Shown here in pieces: positions 42,395 through 51,080 of a DNA stretch of 53,106 nt. The first letter of the stretch is position 1. Every line of letters begins with the position of its first letter. A model generated the notes under the pieces. The model worked only from the letters and a program-made list of their open reading frames with translations, did not search any database and was not told where the DNA came from. Source of the DNA: RUG14186 sp964644555 (GTDB lineage: Bacteria; Bacillota; Clostridia; Eubacteriales; Anaerofustaceae); the NCBI GenBank assembly GCA_964644555.1, contig CAZXWI010000001.1, positions 1 to 53,106 on the forward strand. Direction: 5' to 3'. Both the position numbers and the translations under genes were made by a program.

Positions 42395-43894
42395 TTAAGC
42401 CTGCTCCGTAACAAGATTCAGCAGTTTAGTTGGAGTGTAGTCTGTATTGACTACTTCATCGCATATTCTGCCGCGCTTCATTATCAAAATGCGGTTGCAG
42501 TTTTGCAAAACTTCTTCGATATCATCGGAAATGATGATTACCGCCATATCGCCGTCTTTGACAATATTTCTGATATATTCGTGCAAATCATACTTTGCGC
42601 CTATATCTACACCAACAGTAGGTCCGTTTAAGATAAGTACATCGGGGTTGGTTTCAAGCCATTTTGCCAAAACCACTTTCTGCTGGTTACCACCGGAAAG
42701 AGTCTGAATTTCATCTTCGGCACTTCCCATAACCACGGAAAGTTCTTCTCTCCATTTTTTCATATCCTCATCAATCAATTCGCTGTCGATGGTTTTATTG
42801 GATTTGAGCATATTCTTGATATTGGAAATTACAAGGTTTTTCTTGGTCGGCTGTAAAAGGAATAAGCCTTCGGTAAGTCTGTCTTCGGGAACATATGCAA
42901 TTTTGTTTTTTATTGCGTCCTGAGCCGAACGAACAGAAATTTCTTTGCCTTTTATATATATATGCCCGTCCGTTGCAGGGTAAAGACCGAACAACGACTT
43001 GGCAAGCTCGGTTCTACCCGAACCCAAAAGCCCTGTGATACCCAATACTTCGCCTTTTCTTACTTCAAACGAAACATTCTCAAAGCCGTTTTTTAAAGAT
43101 AAGTTTTCCACCTTAAACAAAGGCTCTGAATCTTTATCCACAGTGGGTGTAAAGTAATCGACATCAAATTTTCGGCCCGTCATGTAGTAAACGAGTTTTT
43201 CGTGGTCTACATTTTTCGTATCGTCCGTAATAACTTTTTTGCCGTTACGCAAAACGGTAAATTTGCTGGCTATTTCGAATACTTCATCAAGCTTATGGCT
43301 TACAAATAAAACGGCAACACCTTTTGCTTGCAAATTTCTGATGATTTCGAAAAGCTTATTTATCTCTTTTCGAGTTAATGCCGTTGTCGGTTCGTCCATA
43401 ATAATAAGCTTAGCATCATAAAGAATAGCTCTGGCAATGGCAATTAGCTGTTTGTCGGCAACGGAAAGATTTTCGACCAATTCATTAAGAGGCAGATTTA
43501 CCCCGATTTTTTCCATAGCCGTTGTGGCAAGAGCCTTTATTTGCTTCCAGTTTACCAATTTTTTATTATTCGACAAATTGTAGTTAATGGCAATATTTTC
43601 GGCTACAGTCAAATTTGGGAAGATTGACATATCCTGGTAAATTACCTGAATACCAGCGTTGATAGATATGATGGTGTTGAGTTTTGCATACTCTTTGCCA
43701 TCTATCTCAACTACTCCCGAATCAGGCTTATAAAATCCGGAAATGATTTTTATAAGAGTTGACTTTCCCGAACCGTTTCCGCCTACCAAACAATGTATCT
43801 CGCCTTTTTCTATGCAAAGATCCACATTATCCAAAGCGTAGGTTCCGCCGAATGTTTTTGTTATGCCCGTAACCTTTAAAATAGGATTTGACAT
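42395..43894 (-). CDS. RbsA-type duplicated sugar ABC ATPase
   Basis: 499 residues with two ABC domains in tandem. The first is complete (Walker A GGNGSGKST, signature LSVADKQL, Walker B LIIMDEPTTAL). The second has a degenerate Walker A (GLLGSGRTE) and an intact LSGGNQQKV signature. This is characteristic of RbsA/MglA/LsrA monosaccharide ATPases. It is separated from the binding-protein gene upstream by 147 nt that contain a hairpin, and from the permease downstream by 9 nt, so the genes form one operon. Confidence 0.93.
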   Translation of the reverse strand: MSNPILKVTGITKTFGGTYALDNVDLCIEKGEIHCLVGGNGSGKSTLIKIISGFYKPDSGVVEIDGKEYAKLNTIISINAGIQVIYQDMSIFPNLTVAENIAINYNLSNNKKLVNWKQIKALATTAMEKIGVNLPLNELVENLSVADKQLIAIARAILYDAKLIIMDEPTTALTRKEINKLFEIIRNLQAKGVAVLFVSHKLDEVFEIASKFTVLRNGKKVITDDTKNVDHEKLVYYMTGRKFDVDYFTPTVDKDSEPLFKVENLSLKNGFENVSFEVRKGEVLGITGLLGSGRTELAKSLFGLYPATDGHIYIKGKEISVRSAQDAIKNKIAYVPEDRLTEGLFLLQPTKKNLVISNIKNMLKSNKTIDSELIDEDMKKWREELSVVMGSAEDEIQTLSGGNQQKVVLAKWLETNPDVLILNGPTVGVDIGAKYDLHEYIRNIVKDGDMAVIIISDDIEEVLQNCNRILIMKRGRICDEVVNTDYTPTKLLNLVTEQA

Positions 43895-44003
43895 ATCGTT
43901 ATTCCTGCTTTCATTAGTATGAATATATATGTTATATCGAAAAATCGATTTGTATTCGTGCTTAATAGTTTTAAATAAAAATTAACCCACAAAATGTTTT
44001 TTT

Positions 44004-44030
44004 ACTCAGGCTGATATTATCAGCCTGAGT
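44004..44030 (-). other. Perfect 13-bp hairpin after the sugar-binding-protein gene
   Basis: ACTCAGGCTGATA-T-TATCAGCCTGAGT. On the minus strand it is followed by A-rich, not T-rich, sequence, so it is not a good terminator. The position after a high-copy binding-protein gene fits an mRNA-stabilising 3' structure. Confidence 0.6.
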
Positions 44031-44041
44031 ATGTATAAAAT

Positions 44042-45046
44042 TTAGAATTGATATTCTGACATATTGTCTTTTGTAATAACGATCCAGCCCTGACCGTTGA
44101 TCTGGTTGCCGTCAACTGTGAGGTTATCGAATCCTTCGATACCGAGATCAAGACCTGTAACGATTTCAGCTTCTTTGCCTTCGAGAATCATCTGTGCAAG
44201 AACATTCATTGCGTATCCAGCATCTGCCGGATCCCAGCATGTAACTGCTGCGCATGAACCATCTGTGAGCTGAGCTTCAGCACATGATGTAACTGATGTT
44301 CCTACTGCAAAGCTCTTGCCGATAAGACCGAGTTCTGCGATTGCTTTACCAGCACCCGGAGCGTCAAAGCTTGATGTGCCGAGGAAGCCTTTGAGGTTAG
44401 GATATTTTTTGAAAAGTTCTTTTGCTCGTTCGTAAGCAACTTCCATATTATCTTCTGTTTCAACTCTGTCTTCTTCGATAAGAGTCATGTTCGGATACAT
44501 TTCTTTCTGTCTTGCGATAGCTGCATCTGCCCATTCGTTGTGTGAAGCATTTGTGAGGTAGCTTACCATGCAAACATATTCGCCTTCTTCGCCCATTGCT
44601 TTTGCAAGTTCGTCCATCATGTAAGCGCCATAACCGATGTTATCGAATGCTTCGATGTTGTAATCGGTGTTTACTGTTGTTGATCCTTCGTGAGTAATAA
44701 CAATGATACCTTTATCTCTTGCTTCCTGAAGAACCTCTTCACAAGCACCCGGATCAATGGGAACTACGCACAATGCATCAATGTCTTGAGCAATGAGTTC
44801 TTTGAGCAACTGTACCTGTAAAGCAGCGTCGCATGATGCAGGACCTTTCTGGAATGCTTCGATTCCCGTATCGTCCGCAAATTTATTTACGCCTTCTTCC
44901 ATTCTGATGAACCATGGGTCTGAGCTGTCTTTAACAACTGTAGCGATTTTCCATGTTTCTTCTTGATTTCCGCCGCCGTTATTAGCGCAAGCAGCGAAAG
45001 AAACTACGAGTGCAAGTACCAAAAGTACTGCTAAAACTTTTTTCAT
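44042..45046 (-). CDS. Sugar ABC transporter substrate-binding lipoprotein (RbsB/LsrB-like)
   Basis: Signal peptide with lipobox (VVSFAAC) then a type I periplasmic-binding fold: DPWFIRMEEGVNKFADDTGIEA, IDALCVVPIDPGACEEVL, a NASHNEWADAAI segment and a GFLGTSSFDAPG segment. Resembles ribose- or AI-2-type receptors (LsrB class). 334 residues. A strong AGGAGG precedes the ATG. It is encoded between the kinase gene and the ATPase, typical of sugar-uptake operons. The ligand is unknown; the AI-2-like pattern is only suggestive. Confidence 0.86.
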   Translation of the reverse strand: MKKVLAVLLVLALVVSFAACANNGGGNQEETWKIATVVKDSSDPWFIRMEEGVNKFADDTGIEAFQKGPASCDAALQVQLLKELIAQDIDALCVVPIDPGACEEVLQEARDKGIIVITHEGSTTVNTDYNIEAFDNIGYGAYMMDELAKAMGEEGEYVCMVSYLTNASHNEWADAAIARQKEMYPNMTLIEEDRVETEDNMEVAYERAKELFKKYPNLKGFLGTSSFDAPGAGKAIAELGLIGKSFAVGTSVTSCAEAQLTDGSCAAVTCWDPADAGYAMNVLAQMILEGKEAEIVTGLDLGIEGFDNLTVDGNQINGQGWIVITKDNMSEYQF

Positions 45047-45077
45047 TAAAGTTTCCTCCTCAAAATTTTTATCTTCA

Positions 45078-46748
45078 TCAGGAATTTTCCTGCTGAATTC
45101 TGTTAAGTTCGTGCATTATTTCCGACTGTGTGCCAAAATAATCATGCACCTTGCAATATATTTCGTATAATTTGTCATACAAAACCACATTTTCTTCAAT
45201 CGGTTTGTATTTAATTATATTACCTCTTACCAAAGCCTTTTGAGCATCTTCAAAGCTGTCGAAACCACCGTTTTCACTCCCCAAAGCCACTGCCGCACAT
45301 ACGCAAGCACCGAGGGATGCGGAATTTTCTATTTGAGGAACGATTATTTCCTTATTTAGGATATCGGCATACACCTGCATTATGAAACTGCTTTTTAAAG
45401 GCAGCCCCCCGGCTCCGTAGACTTCGGATATATGTACTCCCGCATTTTCATGAGAATCGAATATTCTTCGTGCGTTAAAAGCCGTAGCCTCCACAAATGC
45501 TCGATAGACTTCTTCGCACTTGGTTTGTAAATTCATTCCCACAACCATTCCGCTTAAATCATAATCCATAAGCACACTTCGATTGCCGTTTAACCAATCG
45601 AGAGCAACAAGACCGCTTTGCCCTACTTTGAGTTTTTGCGCCTTGTCATTTAACAGGCTGAGCAGACTGATATTCTTCTCTTCAGCTTCTTTTTTATATT
45701 CGTATGAAGCCAAATTTTCGGCAAACCATGCAAACACATCGCCCACTGCCGGCTGACCCGTTTCATAAGCATAAAATCCGGGGATCATTCCGTCTTTAAC
45801 AACGGCACAAAGTCCGTCAAACACTTTTTTTTCATGGTAGAGCATTTGATAGCATGTGGAAGTACCCATTGCCATTATCATACTGCCCGATTTATGTACT
45901 CCCAGTCCACAAGAGGCAACTTCGGAGTCACCATGACCTACGCTGACAACTGTGTCGGAAGATAATCCCAAATAATGCGCCATGTCCTGAGTAAGATGCC
46001 CTGCTGCTGTTCCAACGGATTTTATCTCTCCTCTGAGCTTACCCCTAAGAGCCGTACCGAATCCGGGGCAAAGTTTATTAAAGAATTCTTCACTCGGGAA
46101 GCCTCTTTCTTCGCTGTAGAAAGCATTAACTCCCAATATGGCGGAAGAACGCACGATATTGCCCGTTAAAGCATACACCATGTAATCGGTGGCATCCATA
46201 TACACATCGGTTGCTGAAAAAATTTCTTCATCTTCGCAGTACACCTGCATAAGTTTAGGGAAAAACCATTCGGAAGAAACATTTCTGCCGTATTCCAAAA
46301 ACCACTCCACATTCTCACGAAGCATATATTCTTCAATAAGAGAAGCGTATTTCTGAGCGGCATGATGTTTCCACAGTTTCACCCAACTATGCGGATTACT
46401 GCGGTATTTCTCGTTTTCAGACATAGGGCTACCCGATTTATCAACGGCAACCACCGTGCAATTGGTAAAGTCTATCCCAAGAGCTAAAATATCCTTTGAG
46501 GTAATATCGGTTGATGAAAACATATCTTCAATAAGTTTACGGCACACGAACAGATAGTCGCTTGCATCTTGCAAAAACCAATTATCGGACATGAGCTTTT
46601 TACCGCATGGCAACTCACCGCTTATTACACCCGACGGATAATCGCATGATTTTGTATATGCTACATTTCCGCTTATCAAATCTGCGGCAATGATACGGCA
46701 CGAGAGTGTACCGTAATCGAATCCGAGGACGTACTTGCTTTTACTCAT
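45078..46748 (-). CDS. FGGY-family carbohydrate kinase (ribulokinase-like)
   Basis: 556 residues. Seen: the phosphate 1 motif LGFDYGTLSCR at the N-terminus (ribulokinase-type), GIDFTNCTVV, MDATDYMVYALTG, the SVGHGDSEVAS block, MAMGTSTCYQML and AYETGQPAVGD, all shared with AraB-type kinases. It transfers phosphate to the incoming sugar or ketose. The ATG at 46748 is 22 nt after the preceding stop; the longer frame starting 46814 overlaps the neighbouring gene and was not chosen. Its weak ribosome site may reduce translation relative to neighbours. Sugar not determinable from sequence. Confidence 0.88.
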   Translation of the reverse strand: MSKSKYVLGFDYGTLSCRIIAADLISGNVAYTKSCDYPSGVISGELPCGKKLMSDNWFLQDASDYLFVCRKLIEDMFSSTDITSKDILALGIDFTNCTVVAVDKSGSPMSENEKYRSNPHSWVKLWKHHAAQKYASLIEEYMLRENVEWFLEYGRNVSSEWFFPKLMQVYCEDEEIFSATDVYMDATDYMVYALTGNIVRSSAILGVNAFYSEERGFPSEEFFNKLCPGFGTALRGKLRGEIKSVGTAAGHLTQDMAHYLGLSSDTVVSVGHGDSEVASCGLGVHKSGSMIMAMGTSTCYQMLYHEKKVFDGLCAVVKDGMIPGFYAYETGQPAVGDVFAWFAENLASYEYKKEAEEKNISLLSLLNDKAQKLKVGQSGLVALDWLNGNRSVLMDYDLSGMVVGMNLQTKCEEVYRAFVEATAFNARRIFDSHENAGVHISEVYGAGGLPLKSSFIMQVYADILNKEIIVPQIENSASLGACVCAAVALGSENGGFDSFEDAQKALVRGNIIKYKPIEENVVLYDKLYEIYCKVHDYFGTQSEIMHELNRIQQENS

Positions 46749-46770
46749 ATATATTAGTTCGCTTTGTATT

Positions 46771-47583
46771 TTACAGTTTTTCTCTGAAGTTTTTAACAAC
46801 ATCCATAAATTCAACTACTCTGTCTTTGTCTACAGGGTTTTCGAATATACCGTCTTTTTTGAATGTTGTTCCTACAACAGCACCGTCTGCCGTTGATAAT
46901 TGTTTTTCGATATTGTTGAGTCTGCAACCTGTATTTGCAAATACAACGGTTGACGGAACAATCTCTTTTACCTGCTGAAGAATCTGTGTATCTGCTTCAA
47001 CACCCGCAGTAAGACCTGACACACAGAGAGCATCTGCTTTGCAGTTGAATACTGTTGATTTTGCGATATCTTTGATGTCGCGGTCTGCCAAATATCTTGC
47101 AGCTTCGGGAACAATGTTAAACAAAAGTTTTACATCGTGAGCACCGACAGCTTCTTTATGACGAGCTACTTCGCCGAAGTTTGTATTCCACAAACCGAAG
47201 TCCGATGCGTAAACGCCTGTGAATATTTCACGAACGAATTTTGCTCCTGTGGCAACAGCCAAATCTATTGAAGCGGCACCGTCCCAAAGGCAGTTAACAC
47301 CGAATGGTATTTTGATTTCGCTCATCAATTCACCGATGATACGAGCCATAGCGGCAACGGTTTCTTTTCTTACATCTGTAAGATACGGAAGACTGAATTC
47401 ATTTGAAAACATTACTGCATCAACGCCGCCTTCCTGAAGAGCCATGAAGTCCTTTGCAGCCATATCGACTACATAATTCATTCCTTTGTTTTTATCGTAT
47501 TGCGGATCTCCCGGAAGAGGCTGCAAATGGCACATTGCAACGATTGCTTTTTCAGTGCCGATAACTTCTTTTAACCAAGTCAT
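46771..47583 (-). CDS. BtpA/SgcQ-family TIM-barrel protein
   Basis: 270 residues. Seen: the BtpA signature VAMCHLQPLPGDP, the EGGVDAVMFSNEFS segment, the FGVNCLWDGAASIDLAVATGA block, and VVFANTGCRLNNI. The BtpA/SgcQ family has a TIM-barrel fold and is found next to sugar-transport genes; its reaction is not established, and a nucleosidase/aldolase-like role has been proposed for relatives. AAGGAG lies 7 nt before the ATG at 47583, which is preferred over the upstream ATG. First gene of the sugar operon. Confidence 0.82.
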   Translation of the reverse strand: MTWLKEVIGTEKAIVAMCHLQPLPGDPQYDKNKGMNYVVDMAAKDFMALQEGGVDAVMFSNEFSLPYLTDVRKETVAAMARIIGELMSEIKIPFGVNCLWDGAASIDLAVATGAKFVREIFTGVYASDFGLWNTNFGEVARHKEAVGAHDVKLLFNIVPEAARYLADRDIKDIAKSTVFNCKADALCVSGLTAGVEADTQILQQVKEIVPSTVVFANTGCRLNNIEKQLSTADGAVVGTTFKKDGIFENPVDKDRVVEFMDVVKNFREKL

Positions 47584-47622
47584 TTTAATTCTCCTTGAAA
47601 ATTTATTATTAATCATTTATTA

Positions 47623-47651
47623 AGCATATTTTAACATTATTTTACACTCAA
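47623..47651 (-). promoter_or_regulatory. Possible promoter of the sugar operon
   Basis: On the minus strand: -35 TTGAGT, 17-bp spacer, -10 TATGCT, about 40 nt before the start codon. An overlapping TTGAAT-N17-TAAAAT alternative also exists. The rest of 47652-47836 holds an AATGCCTT/AAGGCATT hairpin (about 47739-47757) but no gene that I can support. Confidence 0.4.
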
Positions 47652-47836
47652 TTCAATAATGTGAACGAGGAATAACGCAAAGAAAGACAAATAATACAAA
47701 ATTTAATTACATCCGTGTATATATCGGTTTACTGCCCAACAATGCCTTTCCAAGGCATTATGCGACATTTAACGCATTGACAATGTATTGTGCTTTCGGC
47801 AGATAAAATGTTTTAAATACCAACTAAAATAAAAAA

Positions 47837-47874
47837 ATCTTCGTATATTCGAAATAGCCATTATATACGAAGAT
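47837..47874 (-). terminator. Terminator downstream of the broken gene
   Basis: ATCTTCGTATA / TATACGAAGAT stem with a 16-nt loop, followed on the minus strand by TTTTTTTATTTT. It ends the transcript of the frameshifted gene at 47957-48710. Confidence 0.8.
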
Positions 47875-47956
47875 GCTATATTTATGAATTGATATTCGGA
47901 AGTTTCATTTCAACTTCATCATCAAAATTAACGGGAAAAGTTACCGTAATTCGGGT

Positions 47957-48710
47957 TTACAATTTAATCTGCTCGCCGTCTATTGGTTTTATCCAATCAT
48001 TTTCATTTAAAATACCTGCAATGCCGTAAAATATCTCTTTTATATCGCTTGCATAAACAATAAATCGTGCATCACCCTCGGGGTAATAATCACCTATTCT
48101 CAGTTCGGTATCTATTTGAATATTCGTCGTATGCGGCAGTTCATCGCAGAAGGCTTCATAAATCGGCTGTCCGTCGATAATACCGTTTAATCTGTAATAT
48201 ACTCCGTTACATAATCCTCCCCTGCATAAATTTCGGCTTCTTTTATATCAAACAGCTCCTTACCCTCCGAAAAGAAAAGATATTCCACAACTCTTTCAAT
48301 TCTGCTGTCTGTGATTACTCTTTCGGTATAAGCACCGTTTTCCGGAATATATAAACACACTCCGATTTCCTCGATTTTAAGATAATACGGCTCTTTTATT
48401 TCTTTGTAAGATTTGCCGTCTACATCTTTGCTGTAGTTAAGATAAATGTTTTCGAATTTTGTGATTTTATTTACTTTATCCGTTTTTATATCAAGGGTTG
48501 CCAAGAGATATAATTTTCCTCATATGCAAGCAGCGAATAGGCATCTCCCACAAACCGTGAGAAACTCAATCTGACACTGCACTGCACATTTTCAGCTTCG
48601 TTAAACTCCTCACTTATCCATGTTTTTACCGCTTTTTTAGCCTGCATTGATTCCCATATGGTAACGACATCTTTATGGCAAATACCGATAAGACAAATAA
48701 TTATAAACAC
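47957..48710 (-). pseudogene. Broken gene in three reading frames, envelope-type protein
   Basis: Three open stretches in consecutive, different frames read as one protein: 48486-48710 (GTG start; hydrophobic FIIICLIGICHK, then ...LLAYEENYIS), 48187-48504 (TTG...TLDIKTDKVNKITKF ... AEIYAGEDYVTEY) and 47957-48220 (GVYYRLNGIIDGQPIYEAF ... DGEQIKL). Joined, they make about 250 residues with a possible N-terminal membrane segment. The overlaps at about 48490 and 48205 suggest two single-base frameshifts, either real decay or sequencing error. A terminator follows at 47837. I do not recognise the family. It could instead be three small overlapping genes, but no good starts precede parts 2 and 3. 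Confidence 0.5.
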
Positions 48711-48774
48711 AACTCCGATTCTAATAGGAAATTAATATTGCTTGGATAGATTGCCGGTAAAAACCTCCAAATAA

Positions 48775-48806
48775 AAACGGCCTACCACCGCTTACACGAT
48801 GATAGG
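48775..48806 (-). terminator. Terminator of the ylxM-ffh-rpsP-khpA operon
   Basis: On the minus strand CCTATCATCG pairs with CGGTGGTAGG (two G-T pairs), followed by CCGTTTTTATTT. Lies just beyond the khpA stop. Confidence 0.82.
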
Positions 48807-48817
48807 TCATCAAATTA

Positions 48818-49051
48818 CTAATCGCTTACGATATCCAAAACCACATGAATATCATTTTTAATTGCATAAGCTTTCAACACATTTCTGATAGCTTTTGCTA
48901 TTCTGCCCTGTTTGCCGATAACTTTACCCATGTCACTCGGAGCAACATGAAGCGCCAATACGGTGAGTTTGTCTTTTTTATGTTCCGTAACGGTTACTTC
49001 TTCGGGGTGGTCTACCAATGCCTGGGCAATCCCTTTAATTAGTTCTTTCAT
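48818..49051 (-). CDS. khpA: KH-domain RNA-binding protein
   Basis: 77 residues with the single KH domain of the YlqC/KhpA family: APSDMGKVIGKQGRIAKAIRNVLKAY contains the GxxGxxG-type loop GKVIGKQG. It acts as a small RNA-binding partner of KhpB in Firmicutes and affects cell division and mRNA control. TAGGAGATATCCT precedes the ATG. Its place 15 nt after rpsP is the standard order in this phylum; the usual rimM-trmD genes do not follow. Confidence 0.92.
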   Translation of the reverse strand: MKELIKGIAQALVDHPEEVTVTEHKKDKLTVLALHVAPSDMGKVIGKQGRIAKAIRNVLKAYAIKNDIHVVLDIVSD

Positions 49052-49066
49052 AGGATATCTCCTAAA

Positions 49067-49306
49067 TTACATAATTCCGTTCTTTTTGAATAATGCCTTT
49101 ACTGTATCTGTGGGCTGTGCACCGTAACCAAGCCATTTTTTAGCGAGTTCTGCATCGATTTTCACTTCTTTTTCGCCCATAGGATTGTATGAACCGATTT
49201 CTTCGATTGCGATACCATCACGCTTTGTGTTATCGTCTGCTACAACGATTCTGTAATAAGGTTTCTTTTTAGCACCCATTCTTTTGAGTCTGATTTTTAC
49301 TGCCAT
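49067..49306 (-). CDS. rpsP: 30S ribosomal protein S16
   Basis: 79 residues beginning MAVKIRLKRMGAKKKPYYRIVVADD, the invariant S16 N-terminus, and containing IGSYNPMGEK. The ATG at 49306 (AAAGGA 8 nt upstream) was chosen over a longer frame that starts with an unrelated AT-rich stretch. Lies 64 nt behind ffh in the standard ylxM-ffh-rpsP-khpA operon. Confidence 0.97.
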   Translation of the reverse strand: MAVKIRLKRMGAKKKPYYRIVVADDNTKRDGIAIEEIGSYNPMGEKEVKIDAELAKKWLGYGAQPTDTVKALFKKNGIM

Positions 49307-49370
49307 TGTAAATATCCTTTCCGATTGTGATTTAATAATATGTTTTATAGCAAATGTCAATTACATTGCA

Positions 49371-50690
49371 TTACATAAAAGGAAAATTCATTTTCGAATA
49401 TTTCCTCTTATTACCTGTTGTGAAACGCTTCATCATTTTCTTTGCTTGATTAAAGCCGTTTAAGAGTTTGTTGACTTCCGTAACCGATGTGCCACTGCCC
49501 GAAGCAATTCTCTTTCTACGGGAAGCATTGATGATTTGCGGATTTTTTCTTTCCTTTACTGTCATCGACTGAATTATCGCCTTGGTATGCAAAAGCTGTT
49601 TTTCGTCAACATTTATTTTACCTAACTTATTGCCTCCGGGAAGAGCTGACATAAGCTCGTTTATGCCGCCCATTTGCTGCATTTGCTCCAGCTGAGTAAG
49701 ATAATCTTCCAAAGTAAGCTCGTTTTTGGTGATTTTTTTAGCAAGCTTTTGCTGTTCTTCCAAATCAGCAAGTTGTTCTGTTTTCTCAATGAGAGAGAGC
49801 ATATCACCCATTCCAAGAATACGCCCTGCCATTCTGTCGGGATGAAATACTTCGAATGCACCTACTTTTTCACCCGTACCTGCAAATTTGATTGGTTTCT
49901 GGGTGATATAGCTTACTGAAAGTGCCGCACCGCCTCTTGCATCGGAATCTGCTTTTGACAAGATAAATCCGGTTATGGAGAGCCTCTCATCAAATGCACT
50001 GGCCGCATCTACTGCGACTTGACCCATCATACAGTCGACCACGAACAATACTTCGCAGGGGTTAACGGCTTCATTTATTGATGTTATTTCGTCCATCAAT
50101 TCATCGTTGACATGCTGACGACCTGCCGTATCGACAATGAGTATTTCATATCCACCCTGTTTGGCTTCTTGTAAAGCCTCTTTTGCCACATCTACGGCAT
50201 TGCCGCTTGATGTAAACACATTAACTCCTATTTCTTCACCCAATATTTTGAGCTGAGAAACAGCCGCTGCCCTTTGCATATCGCAAGCGGCAAGCAAAAC
50301 TTTTTTACCTTTGCCCTTTAAAAAGTTGGCAAGTTTTGCAGCTGAGGTCGTTTTACCGGAACCTTGCACACCTGCAAGAAGAATTACCGCAGGCATTTTG
50401 CCGTCGATTCTCAGATCGACTGTTTTGCCTCCCAAGAGTTTACATAATTGCCTGTTTACTATTTTGATAACCTGCTGAGCCGGGGTCAAGCTTTTGAGTA
50501 CATCTTCTTCCAAAGCCTGCTGTTTAACATCGGCAAGAAATCTTTTTACTACTTTAAAGTTGACATCGCCCTCCAAAAGAGCCATGCGGATCTCTCTTAG
50601 TGCTTCGTCTATATCTTTTTCACTGAGTTTGCCCTTAGAACCCAATTTCTTAAAGGTTGCCTGCAGGCGATCTCCCAAAGAATCAAACAT
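49371..50690 (-). CDS. ffh: Signal recognition particle protein
   Basis: 439 residues: NG GTPase domain and M domain. Seen: P-loop GVQGSGKTT (about 107-115), DTAGRQHVN, SKADSDARGG (the usual TKLDGD is SKADSD), and the methionine-rich tail with a LTVKERKNPQIINASRRKRIA-like SRP-RNA binding segment. It binds signal sequences and 4.5S/scRNA for co-translational targeting with FtsY. GGAGAT precedes the ATG. It lies between ylxM and rpsP. Confidence 0.96.
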   Translation of the reverse strand: MFDSLGDRLQATFKKLGSKGKLSEKDIDEALREIRMALLEGDVNFKVVKRFLADVKQQALEEDVLKSLTPAQQVIKIVNRQLCKLLGGKTVDLRIDGKMPAVILLAGVQGSGKTTSAAKLANFLKGKGKKVLLAACDMQRAAAVSQLKILGEEIGVNVFTSSGNAVDVAKEALQEAKQGGYEILIVDTAGRQHVNDELMDEITSINEAVNPCEVLFVVDCMMGQVAVDAASAFDERLSITGFILSKADSDARGGAALSVSYITQKPIKFAGTGEKVGAFEVFHPDRMAGRILGMGDMLSLIEKTEQLADLEEQQKLAKKITKNELTLEDYLTQLEQMQQMGGINELMSALPGGNKLGKINVDEKQLLHTKAIIQSMTVKERKNPQIINASRRKRIASGSGTSVTEVNKLLNGFNQAKKMMKRFTTGNKRKYSKMNFPFM

Positions 50691-50702
50691 GGATATCTCC
50701 CA

Positions 50703-51020
50703 TTATATATTTTCTGTAAGTTTATCTACGAGCTGTTGTATACGCAAATTGCCTTCCGACAGCACTTTTATTTCTTCAAGCATTCTTTTGTTTTCGAGAT
50801 ATCGATCAAACAGGTTAAGCTTTTCATCATAATTCAAAAGCAAATTTTCGCTGCGTTTTACCAAGTCAAAAGCAGCCTGTCGGGATATATCTTCAACCTT
50901 TGCTATCTCGCTAAACGACATATCTTCGTTTAGGTACATATTAAGGATATCCTGCTGTTTTTGGGTGAGCAATCCACCGTATATATCAGCCAAATATGTT
51001 AATTTAAATCGCTTGTCCAT
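50703..51020 (-). CDS. ylxM: UPF0122 family DNA-binding protein YlxM
   Basis: 105 residues with an N-terminal helix-turn-helix resembling sigma-70 region 4 (LTQKQQDILNMYLNEDMSFSEIA), followed by a coiled-coil-like C-terminus. This is the YlxM/p13 family that is encoded immediately before ffh and stimulates SRP GTPase activity in Gram-positive bacteria. GGAGAAGC precedes the ATG. 12 nt before ffh. Confidence 0.93.
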   Translation of the reverse strand: MDKRFKLTYLADIYGGLLTQKQQDILNMYLNEDMSFSEIAKVEDISRQAAFDLVKRSENLLLNYDEKLNLFDRYLENKRMLEEIKVLSEGNLRIQQLVDKLTENI

Positions 51021-51080
51021 ACAGCTTCTCCGTTATAGCTTGTGTATTTTATCATACTTACAAGGCATTGTCAAGTAATT

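Noticed and set aside
47700..47836. Small RNA gene around the AATGCCTT/AAGGCATT hairpin
   Set aside because: No promoter-plus-terminator pair enclosing it could be identified.
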